Part shown: positions 38,662-48,100 of the stretch, piece by piece
Numbering within the stretch: the first letter of the stretch is position 1
Layout: every line of letters starts with the position of its first letter
From: Pragia fontium DSM 5563 = ATCC 49100
GTDB taxonomy: Bacteria > Pseudomonadota > Gammaproteobacteria > Enterobacterales > Enterobacteriaceae
DNA length: 64,000 bases
Direction: 5' to 3'
NCBI RefSeq assembly: GCF_900112475.1
Contig: NZ_FOLW01000001.1
Location: 310,001-374,000, forward strand
Made by a program: the position numbers and the translations under genes
Notes under the pieces: generated by a model
The model's input: the letters and a program-made list of their open reading frames with translations, nothing else
Database searches by the model: none
Told to the model about the DNA's origin: nothing

Positions 38662-39756
38662 ATGAGACAATATATCATGAAACATAATAAAAACATGCAG
38701 TTATGGCAGTCAGAGTTAGACGATTCTGATGAAATCGGCATGGCTTATTGGGTTGAAAAAACGAGAAATGACTTCATATTTAAACAAATAATTGATACCC
38801 CTGCATTTGAACGTCTCTATGACATTTCATTTTTAGGTGCCATTGACTATACATTTAAAAATAAATTGTCCAAAGAAAATAGAAATAGGGCTACACATTC
38901 AATCTACGTTGCATCATTAGCAAATTATATTGCAACAAATAGAAATTATGATGACGACCTACGTATAAACATAGTTGTAGCTGCTTTATTACATGATATA
39001 GGACACCTTCCCTTATCTCACAGTGCTGAGCCATATGTAAAAAAAATGTTTGGTTATGGCCATCATGAGTGTGGAGAAAAAATAATAAATGGCGAAGTAA
39101 AAATTGCGAATGAATTAAAATTAATACTGAATAAGTACTGTTGTTCAAGTTTCATTAAGAGCCTGTTAAATAATAATATCTCTTATATCGATGGCGGAGA
39201 TCTTTTTAGCAATAAGATTAATATTGATACTATTGATGGCATCTTGAGATGCTTAGAATACAAAAGTAATAATAACTTAAATATTAATAGAATGAAAATA
39301 GCTAAAGCTGCATTTTTAGATCTGACGAATGAAAATTCATCATTTAATGAGCTTGATACCTTTTGGAAGGGAAAAGACTGGATATATTCCAGCTTCATTA
39401 ACACTGACATTGGAATTATATCAGATAAGTTTAGCCAATTATTTTTCGAAGATGAAAATAATGTAGAAATAACTATTGATGATATGTTTTCTAATGAGTC
39501 AATATGGAAAAGAAAATATAGTCGGATGTTTAATATATTCAAAAAAATAAAAAATAATGAAATACCCGAATGTATTTTGAGTCAAAAATTTGACATAACA
39601 TCAAGAAAATACACCGTACATCCTGATGAATATAAATTTTCAGATAGATATTCTTATACCAAGTTATCAAAGTCTATTGAGATAAATATTGCCCCCACTG
39701 ACAATAACAATGTACAACTCAATTTAGAACTTATGCTAAATTATGAAGGGAGATAG
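38662..39756 (+). CDS. HD-domain phosphohydrolase (dGTPase/SAMHD1-like, COG1078 type)
   Basis: A 364-residue HD-superfamily protein. Metal-site pattern: THSIYVASLANYI (first His), ALLHDIGHLPLSHSAE (His-Asp plus HxxxH), YGHHECGEKII, and INIDTIDGILRCL (late Asp). FERLYDISFLGAIDYTF aligns with the region before the HD site in dNTP triphosphohydrolases. Such enzymes cut dNTPs or signal nucleotides. The C-terminal part (about 220-364) is AT-rich and not recognised. The start is uncertain: GTG 38647, ATG 38662 and ATG 38677 are all in frame. The nucleotidyltransferase gene begins 4 nt after its stop codon, so they form one unit. Confidence 0.8.
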   Translation: MRQYIMKHNKNMQLWQSELDDSDEIGMAYWVEKTRNDFIFKQIIDTPAFERLYDISFLGAIDYTFKNKLSKENRNRATHSIYVASLANYIATNRNYDDDLRINIVVAALLHDIGHLPLSHSAEPYVKKMFGYGHHECGEKIINGEVKIANELKLILNKYCCSSFIKSLLNNNISYIDGGDLFSNKINIDTIDGILRCLEYKSNNNLNINRMKIAKAAFLDLTNENSSFNELDTFWKGKDWIYSSFINTDIGIISDKFSQLFFEDENNVEITIDDMFSNESIWKRKYSRMFNIFKKIKNNEIPECILSQKFDITSRKYTVHPDEYKFSDRYSYTKLSKSIEINIAPTDNNNVQLNLELMLNYEGR

Positions 39757-39760
39757 ATAA

Positions 39761-40780
39761 ATGAACATAAGTTACAATAATTTTATAAAAGAATATAAGT
39801 CAATTAACAATGCAAATATTTACAGCCTAAATAAAATAGACATCCTAAGAAAAGAATTAGAAGATTATGTTAATAAAAACATATCAAATAAAGAATTCGC
39901 TATAATTACCACAGGATCATTTGGCAGAAATGAAGCTTCCGAAGAGTCAGACCTTGATTATTTTATAATTTGTAAAACAGAACCTATTTCTACCGAATTA
40001 GAAAAATCACATTCCAAGAATATAGAAAATATAATAAAAAAACACATTAAAAAATCTGAAGGTGATACAGGCACCTTTGGTTGTGAAGCTATTGTTACAA
40101 TTAACCAGCTACGTAGAAATATAGGTGGTACATCCGATTCCAATCAAAGCCTGACAAGAAGAATGCTATTTTTATTAGAAGGAAAATCATTATATGGTGA
40201 TAGCTACTTCAATGAGTTTAGACATTCTATCGCCAAAACATATATAAAAATCAAAAGCAAAAGACAAGCCTTACCTAAATTTTTACTTAATGATATTATT
40301 AGGTATTATCGAACTATAGCTACCGATTTTCAACATAAAGTATCTGAAGCCAATAAGCCTTGGGGCCTAAGAAACATTAAACTTCGTTTTTCAAGAAAAA
40401 TACTTTATTTTGCAGGAATAATTACCGTTGCTGAGAGTACGAAAGCTAAAAATGAAAATGAGAGAATTGACCACATATTAACATCATTGGAGAAACCAGC
40501 ATTATTCAGATTATTTTTTGAATTAAGTAACCATGAAGAAGAAAAAATAAAAGAAAAATTACGCGAATTATTTCATATCTACAATTTTTTTCTCGAAAAG
40601 ATAGAAAACCCTGAAAATAGAAAACAGCTTGAATCAATTACTGATAAATCAGAAAGATATAATTCCAGCATATATAAAGAGTTAAGTTCACAGAGTAACC
40701 AATTCTCAAAAGTATTATTTGATATTATTAAATTGAAATATGATCAAGAACACCAAATCCATCACTCATTGGTACTTTAG
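39761..40780 (+). CDS. GlnD-like nucleotidyltransferase
   Basis: A 339-residue protein with a polymerase-beta-type nucleotidyltransferase core. TTGSFGRNEASEESDLDYFI (about residues 50-69) carries the GS loop and the Asp-x-Asp metal pair (D64, D66). RRMLFLLEGKSLYGDSYF matches the segment after the NTase core in GlnD-type uridylyltransferases. The rest is helical. It is tightly coupled to the HD gene upstream (4-nt gap). GlnD itself fuses an NTase and an HD domain, so this pair looks like a split writer/eraser. It is not the small MNT-HEPN toxin-antitoxin form, because no HEPN partner is seen. The substrate is unknown. Confidence 0.75.
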   Translation: MNISYNNFIKEYKSINNANIYSLNKIDILRKELEDYVNKNISNKEFAIITTGSFGRNEASEESDLDYFIICKTEPISTELEKSHSKNIENIIKKHIKKSEGDTGTFGCEAIVTINQLRRNIGGTSDSNQSLTRRMLFLLEGKSLYGDSYFNEFRHSIAKTYIKIKSKRQALPKFLLNDIIRYYRTIATDFQHKVSEANKPWGLRNIKLRFSRKILYFAGIITVAESTKAKNENERIDHILTSLEKPALFRLFFELSNHEEEKIKEKLRELFHIYNFFLEKIENPENRKQLESITDKSERYNSSIYKELSSQSNQFSKVLFDIIKLKYDQEHQIHHSLVL

Positions 40781-40797
40781 AAAATTAATTTTACGAT

Positions 40798-40840
40798 AAA
40801 GTTTGTGTTACTTATGTGATACAAGCTTTATTATTTTTAC
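40798..40840 (+). terminator. Probable terminator of the HD-NTase pair
   Basis: An imperfect hairpin (TAAAGTTTGTGTTA / TGATACAAGCTTTA) is followed by TTATTTTTA, 18 bp after the NTase stop. The rest of the gap to 41109 is AT-rich with no gene seen. Confidence 0.55.
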
Positions 40841-41109
40841 ACCTATAAATATAGGCCCCTCAATGATAGCTTATTTTTCACACGCTATCTTTATGATAAA
40901 TAAATCATATTTAATAAATTAGAACGATTTATTACGCAAAGTTGACTCTAATAAAGTATTATCCTTGGGTCTTTCTAACGGTATACTAGTCTATGAAAGA
41001 CTAAAAATATCAATTTAAATCAATTGATTATGAAATCAACGCCCATCAATAGACAAATGTTACAGGGTTTAAGCTTTGCTATTCATATTAAGCTATTAAG
41101 TACCTGCTC

Positions 41110-41829
41110 ATGATAAAAATTAGAGAGAACATTCTATCCCAACTACAAAACTTAGGGCTAAGCAATCTTGAAGGTCGCCCCTATGACTGTTCGTTTGAAT
41201 TACTTGCAGCTCCAAAAGAAAGAAAACGTCTTATCATGGTTGGTTTTAATGGCTCATTAGCAGACAAGGAACAAACAAATGCTAAGGCAATACAAGATTC
41301 CTTTCATGAACCTCAATTATCAAATATTCAAAATGGATTAAATGGCGCTTGGGGGCCTAAAACTCTTGCTAATAGATTAAAATCCTTAACAGAATGTTTA
41401 GGCTTTGATGTCGAAAACACTATCTATACAAATGCTCTGCTACTCTGTTCCCAAAATGCTTATGAAATAAAAAGAGCGGCCGAAGGGAAAATTTTAGGTG
41501 ACTTAAACGGCCTCATTGACGGCTCAATGAAATTTTTCTCTGAAGTAACAATTCCACTATCCCAGCCAGAGCTCATAGTTGCTTACAGCAATGGCCTTAG
41601 CTCACTTTCTGCCACTAAAATACTTCTTGATACCTTTGGGTTAAAAGACACTTTTCATGAAGAGCAATCATCCTCCTACTATACAACCTATAGCTTTCTC
41701 GCAAGATTTGGAGATTTACATGTACCAGTTGTCGGCATTAGGCATATGTCACGATTTAAACCTAAGAGCGACTTAATAAGATCAGCATGGAAAGTTCAGC
41801 AGGGCAAGTTACAACAACTCCGTGGATAA
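41110..41829 (+). CDS. Hypothetical protein of island, possible UDG-fold
   Basis: A 239-residue protein that I do not firmly recognise. Its layout resembles the uracil-DNA glycosylase fold: a first strand with LIMVGFNGS (compare VGxNPG), then NTIYTNALLLCSQN (compare strand with TNxxxC), PELIVAYSNGLSS (third strand) and VPVVGIRHMSRF (compare the HPSxxN loop). The catalytic details do not match any UDG family exactly. It is the last gene of the island, with AT-rich composition like the other cargo, and is separated from the NTase gene by 329 bp. It could be a base-processing enzyme or an inactive nucleic-acid-binding relative. Confidence 0.5.
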   Translation: MIKIRENILSQLQNLGLSNLEGRPYDCSFELLAAPKERKRLIMVGFNGSLADKEQTNAKAIQDSFHEPQLSNIQNGLNGAWGPKTLANRLKSLTECLGFDVENTIYTNALLLCSQNAYEIKRAAEGKILGDLNGLIDGSMKFFSEVTIPLSQPELIVAYSNGLSSLSATKILLDTFGLKDTFHEEQSSSYYTTYSFLARFGDLHVPVVGIRHMSRFKPKSDLIRSAWKVQQGKLQQLRG

Positions 41830-41941
41830 ATTTTAAAAATCACGAAAAGCAGCGATTCACATGGTAAATTGATTTTTAATGCAAATTTACTAAAATCCAT
41901 TAAATTCAGTAAGTAACCTTCAGATACAATTAGCAAAAACA

Positions 41942-41958
41942 GGGGCAAATAAGGGGTC
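41942..41958 (+). repeat. Paired GGGGCA/GGGGTC motifs inside the right island end
   Basis: GGGGCA (41942-41947) and GGGGTC (41953-41958), 11-bp period, mirror the pair at 35570-35587 and lie 55 bp inside attR. Confidence 0.45.
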
Positions 41959-42012
41959 TTAAATATTTTTATAAATTTAATTTTATTATATATCAATATC
42001 TTATTTAAAATA

Positions 42013-42028
42013 TCGAGTCCGGCCTCAG
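42013..42028 (+). repeat. Island attachment site attR
   Basis: An exact copy of the tRNA-Leu 3' segment TCGAGTCCGGCCTCAG, followed by TACCATTAAACGTC. Together with attL it defines an island of about 6.6 kb. Confidence 0.85.
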
Positions 42029-42037
42029 TACCATTAA

Positions 42038-42057
42038 ACGTCTTTTTTATGTCTAAA
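42038..42057 (+). repeat. 20-bp direct repeat, left copy
   Basis: ACGTCTTTTTTATGTCTAAA is identical to 52564-52583, and the flanks remain similar for about ten more bases (CTCCCAATTC versus ATCTCAGTTC). It brackets the giant autotransporter gene. Confidence 0.8.
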
Positions 42058-42070
42058 CTCCCAATTCCAT

Positions 42071-42125
42071 CCCCCTAATCCCCCTTAACTCACTCACATT
42101 AATCTTCCCCCTCTTCCCCCACCCC
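42071..42125 (-). other. G-rich tract (minus strand) with possible quadruplex
   Basis: The plus strand is a C-rich pyrimidine tract. The minus strand carries five runs of four or five G, three of them closely spaced (GGGGTGGGGGAAGAGGGGG). It is intergenic, beyond the autotransporter terminator. Confidence 0.6.
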
Positions 42126-42141
42126 ATTAAAACCTAAAAAA

Positions 42142-42172
42142 AAGGGGCGTAGCCATTCAGGCCACACCCCTT
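42142..42172 (-). terminator. Terminator of the autotransporter gene
   Basis: The minus strand forms a hairpin (AAGGGGTGTGGCC / GGCTACGCCCCTT, two mismatches) with a 5-nt loop, followed by eight T. It lies 20 bp past the stop codon. Confidence 0.88.
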
Positions 42173-42191
42173 ATTCTTATTATAACCCTAA

Positions 42192-45100
42192 TTAAAAATG
42201 AACTTTTACCCCCAGCGTCACGGAGGTATCGCTATAACCGTTATCACCCAACTGCTGCGCGACGTTACTCCACAGGCTAAGATTCTGGTTCACTTGACCT
42301 TCAGCACCCAGTTTCAACTCACCCACATGGCGGCTGCCGGACTGTTTCACTTCAACACCGTCTAATACCGCCCCTGCTTGTTGGCTATTGTGCAGCCAGT
42401 TCGCTTCCGCATAGACCGTAAACAGTTTGTCAGTGCCTTTGTCCCCGTCACTCACACCGTCACGGGAGACTTTCAGGCCCAGGCGAGTTTGCACATTATC
42501 ATGACCCGACGACGCCACTTTGGTGCCGCCCGCTTCAATATGGTCATCGGCTTTAATCCCGTTCCAGCTAATCTGACCTTGTGGCGTAATAAACACCTCG
42601 CTGTTCAGACCCTGATATACCGATAAACGATAACCCGCTTCCAACGAAGCACTGAAGCCATCCATCTTGTAGGACTCTTTTGCCATACTCTGACCGTTCA
42701 CTTCTGCATCCAACCAGCTGTACTGCAGCCAACTGTCAACATAAGCCCCGTTCAGGGTCTTCGCATCCTGATACCAAGTGCCGTAGAGGCCGGTGCTGTA
42801 ACCGTCAAGAGTACTGTTAGCTTTGTAACCGGTTTTCTTGCTGTGCGTCTTGCCGTCCGCTTTACCGTACGCCATCATCACACCTAAACCGAATTGGTCT
42901 GCGTCAGTAAACTGCGTACTCCACACTTCACCCCCGCCCTGCACCACATAGCTGTTTGTCGCAGTCTGTAACTGGCCGGTGCTGTCGCGATGTTTATTGC
43001 GTGAACCCACCTGACGTAACCACAGGCTGGAGTTTTCTGCCCGACCTTCACGATCCGCTAACCGCAGGCTAAACAGATGACTCGCCGCGGCCATATTCGC
43101 CATATAACCCCCGGCTTCCGGGCGATAGATAGAAGGGTCTGGATTAAGCGAACTTAATGATGAGCGCAGATACCAGTTTCCATCGTCCGGTGTGCTAATC
43201 GCACCCTGATACAAGAAGTAGTCATAGGCTCCGGCCACCGCACGCCCACTTAAGGTAAACTGCGCGTTAGAAGTCCCCGCGACATCAATCAGCTTAATTC
43301 CATCGGACGTTTGAGCCCCTTCACCGCGGGCACTTCTCACCATGATATGACTCGTTCCTGCCGTGTTGCCGGTAATGCGCAACATATCGGTGGCGGATGC
43401 ATCATCATCCAGTGTGGTATTAAAGATAATTGTGCTGTTATCGGTACCGATATAGTCACCGTTAATCGTAAACTCACCATGCCCCCCGCCCGTTAAGGCG
43501 TGACCCATAATCAGATTACCGCGGTTAGTCACATTCCCGGTCACGCTACCGTAGCCACCCAACGCACCCTCTTTTTCAATCGTGACATGACTGTTTAGAT
43601 TTGCAGTTGTGGCCGCGCTTTGTTCACCGCCAATTAACAGCAGGCCGTTCTCAATACGGGTCAAACCGGCGGTAACGTTATTCGCCTCCAGTTGCAGCGT
43701 ACCGCTGCCTTTTTTCACCACGGTACCGCTGCCGTTCACGGTACTGTCCAGCGTCCACAAACCAGCGGTATCGATAGCAAAGGTGCCGCTGTTATGAATG
43801 GTGGCGGTGCCTAACTGGTTTTTCTCTGTCGCGGTTAAGGTGGTGCCAGCTTGGGTCATAAAGGTACCGCTGTAGTTGGTGTTATTGCCACCCAAATACA
43901 TATCTGCGGCATTAGTGAGTAACGTTTCACCATCACCGTTCAGGCTATTCAACAACGTACCTTTAGCGCTATCTAAGTTCAGCGTGCCTTGAAGATGAAT
44001 GGTGCCCTGACCTAAGCCCTGCGGTTGAGTCAATCGCGCCGTCGCCCCACTGTCAATGGTGGTCATTCCGGTAAACTGGCTACTGTTCTGGTTCAAGCTT
44101 AAGGTACTGCCCGTCAGGATAAGGTCTCCCTGTCCGGTGAAGGTGCCGTCACTCTGTCCGCCATCGGTGATCGTTAATTCACCACCGTCCAGGTTTATCA
44201 CACTGTCGACCATCGCCGCCAGTGAGCCCAGAGTTTGGCGATTACCATTCAAGTCCAGTCCAGTTCCGCTTTGCATATTCAGTAAACGAGTTTGACCCAG
44301 ACCGTTGTTCGTGATCAGTTCAACGTTACCGCTGTTCAGATGAGTCGTCCCGGTATAATCACTGCTGGCATTACCGATTCTGGCGGTGCCGTTGGCATTG
44401 ATGGTAAAGCCGCCATCGCCGGTCAACTTGGCCCCTAAGCTATTATCCAGCGCATAGGCATTGGTCAATATCACCGACTGATCCGCAAACGCGTCTATCT
44501 GTGTTAAACCGTAGCCCAGATACAGGCCGTCCTCTTTCACCGAGCCAAAGTAGTTATAGTGGGCATTGCCAACCGTTGTCCCATTATTCACCAGACCAAT
44601 AGTGGTATCCGGCGCCACCAGAGCCCCATTAATGTCGGTCAGTTCAATCTGCGTGCCAACGCCGTTAACGCGGTCAGTGGCATTCACCACCACATCAATC
44701 ACCTCATCATCCTGATCAAACAACGAATCCCCGGTAACCGGAATAGGGTTCGGTAAGTTAGCGGGGGTGAGGATGGCAAGGTTACCGCCGCCGGTCACAT
44801 CCAGTGTCTTCACCGTCAGCACCCCTTCCGGGCGGTGATTCAGGCTGCTGAACGCCACTTCTAACTGACCGCCGTTCATGGTCAGTCCGCCAAGGATTTG
44901 CTCACCCACCAGTCGGGCACTGCCCAGCTTACCCGCCCCGCCGTTCAGCTGTAAGGTGGACTGCGCCAGAGTCTGACTCGCCTCGGTATTCAGCGTAAAG
45001 TGCCCGTTATCCAGAGTCAGTTGACCGGTAAAATCACCACCGGCAGAAGAGGCATTCAAGGTCAATGCCTGCGCCTTGTCAGCCAGACTCACCCACAGTT

Positions 45101-48100
45101 CACCGCTACCGCTCAGCTGACGGCTGAAGTCCACATCCGCCGCCGTATCCACGGATTGCAGGATAGACAGCCTCCCGTTCGCCCCCAGATGCACCTCACC
45201 GTTAGCGCTGGCCAGGTTATCTATACTCGCCACCTGTAACGTCCCACCAGTCACGCTAACGTTGGCCGTATTGGCGCTGTTGTCACCGGTCCAGATCAGG
45301 GTGCCGTCACCGGCTTTGCTGAGGGTAGAAAGACCACTACTTTGGTCATCCCAGCCGCCCATACTCGCCGTCACGCCGCTGTCCACGATCACGCGGCCAT
45401 CTTGAACCAGCGTCACATCACGCGTGGAGGTTAAGTCGGCGGTGATCTGTAAATCGCCGCCGTTCAATCGGGTCAGGTTGTCGGTGCTACCCAGATTGGC
45501 ATCGGACGATATCGCCACTGTCCCGCCCTGAATATCCGTCTGGCCGGTATAACGATTGCTGCCACTGAGCGTTAAGGTGCCACTGTTTTGTTTAATCAGC
45601 TCCCCCGTTCCACTGACGATAGCCGCCAGTGTCATGGCGGCACTATTATTAACGATAACCTGATTGGCGTTCTTCACCTCCGTGGTCGCCCCCAGATTTT
45701 GAGTCTCATTCACGGTTAAGGTCGAGGTGGCATCAATGTCCATCACACCGGCAAAGTCACGGTTATTCCCGCTCAGCGTCACTTCACTGCCGTTATGGCT
45801 GTTCAGTTGTCCGCTACCGGAAAGCTCATTGGCAAAGGTGCCGTTCACCGCGTTCAGCGTGACCTTTCCGTCGGCCAGCACCTGACCAGTACCCAGTGCC
45901 AGCACATCATCGAGTAGCGCCTGCGCTCCGGCCTTCACCGTGGTAGTCGCACTCAGGTTGGCGTTGGCCACCGTGACTGTCAGCGTCCCCCCGGATACGG
46001 TTAAGTCACCCTCGCCGGTTAAGGTACCGGACGCCATGCCGCCGTCGGTCAGTGTTAAATCACCGCCGTTCAGGTTCAGGGTTGAGCCCGCTTGCCCGTC
46101 CAGTGCCCCGATGGTCTGCGTCTTGCCGTTGATATCCGCAGTCGTTGTATTCGCTAAAGACAGTTTAGAGGTCGCCCCGAAGCCGTTATCCGTCCCCAGT
46201 TTGACCGTACCGCTTTTCAGGTCAGTCACACCGGTGTAACTATTGTCTAAGTTACTCAACGTCAACGCATCTGCGCCGTTACCGGCCTGAATACCCAAGT
46301 CGCCGCTACCGGTCACTTTAGCGGACAGCTGTTTCTCGGTACTGTGATCGGTATTAATCACCAGTTTATCAGCACCGCTACTCAATAAATCCAACTGGGT
46401 CAGACCGTAACCAACGTACAGACCATTGGCCTGCCCCTCATTATCCGTGGTGGTTAAGCGGTAGTTGTAATGCCCCTTCGCCGCCTGAATGCCGTCCTGA
46501 TATATCGTGGTGCCGGTGGCATGACTAATCACCTCACCATTTTCATCGATGAGCACCAAATTGCCGGCCCCACCCACTACGCTAGCTGCGGTCACTAACT
46601 GCACCAAAGTCTCGGTTTGCTGGTCTAATAGTCCCCGCGTCTGCCCCTCGGCAGGCGGTACCACTGGCGGTATGCCATTGTCGATAAGCGGGTGCTTCAC
46701 CTGCACCTTACCCTTGCCGCGGGCATTTAACGTCTCGACCTGAATACGGTTAGCCGACACCGTATCGCTGGGAATACTGACGCCAAAATCAACCGTACCA
46801 CCATTAAAGGACAGGCCGCCAATCACCTGATTGCCGGTTCCCACGATCGTGGTGTTCTTGTCCATCACCGACAGCATGGCCTGAGTCAGTGCGGTGGTGT
46901 TAAACCTGGACAACGCAAAGTCCGTACTGTTCATATGAACGCGGCCGGTGAACTGATGGCCCACATCGCTGCCAAAATCAAACCTCGTCCCCGAGGTCAC
47001 CTCCACCAGACCACTGCCGCTCAGCGCATGATTCAGGGTATAGGCACCTGCCGGCGTCAAGACCAGTGACGAACGACCATCAATGGCAATATGCCCCACG
47101 CTGGTTGCGGTCTCCCCCATCTGGATCGCGTGTCCTGTAATAAATCTCGCACCACGTATCAGGTTCAGCTGGTCAAAATGTTGGATATCCGCGGTATTGT
47201 CCAGCGCATACTTAGCACCGTCAAAAGTCAGCTGGTCATCCTCGCCCCCCTTCCCCGCATCCAGTTTGTCAAACGTGGCGACGTCTTTAATCACCACAAA
47301 ATTATTACCACCCGCACTCGCCGTCATATTGTCAATGTGAGCCTTGTCGGACAGTATGAGATGATTATTACCGGTACCCAACGCAATGTTCCCTGCCACC
47401 GCTTCACCACGGAAGGTCAGCTCGCTGTGACCGTCGCCGGTGGTGATATGACCAGTGGTTGAGTCGTCAACCGTCAGCACATTATTGCCGTCACCTAAGG
47501 TCACGTGGCCCACCGTGGACGCCCCTTTCACCGTCACCGTCTGAGCCTTATCTCCGGTCAGACTAATCTCACCGCGCTGTACTGTGCCCGCCGATGCCGT
47601 CAGGATATTCGCCCCACCGTGCGCCTTGATATTGCCGGTCAGTTGACCGCCGGTCAGATTTATCTGGTTATCACCGAGGGCAAAATCCAACAGACCCCGT
47701 ATCTTGCCGGTGTTAGTTAAGGTTTTATTGCCGCTATGGGACATGGCAATGGCGGTCATCTCGGCCGAGGAAGCCTGAATGGTGCCGCTATTGCTAATAG
47801 TGTCCGCATTATGCACATTCAGGACATTGCCGTTGGCTACCGTGGAATCAGAGATTAACTGCCCTGAGTTCTCCACGCTTTTCGCTCCGCTGACGTCTAT
47901 CGCAGAACCACCCGTCGCACTGGTCACATTCACGCCGATAGCCGTGTTCACGGAACGTTGCTGACCATCCAACGTCGCCTTCATCCCCACGCCCTGGCCC
48001 GCGACATTCATCACTAAGTTAGCCGAATCAGATAAGTCGATATCCGAGGCCACCGCGCTGCCGTTTTCATTTAAATACAGAATACCGATGCCGTCGGTCA

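Noticed and set aside
38662-40780. Type III-like or MNT-HEPN toxin-antitoxin pair
   Set aside because: The NTase is far larger than MNT antitoxins, and the partner has a clear HD hydrolase site, not a HEPN RxxxxH motif.
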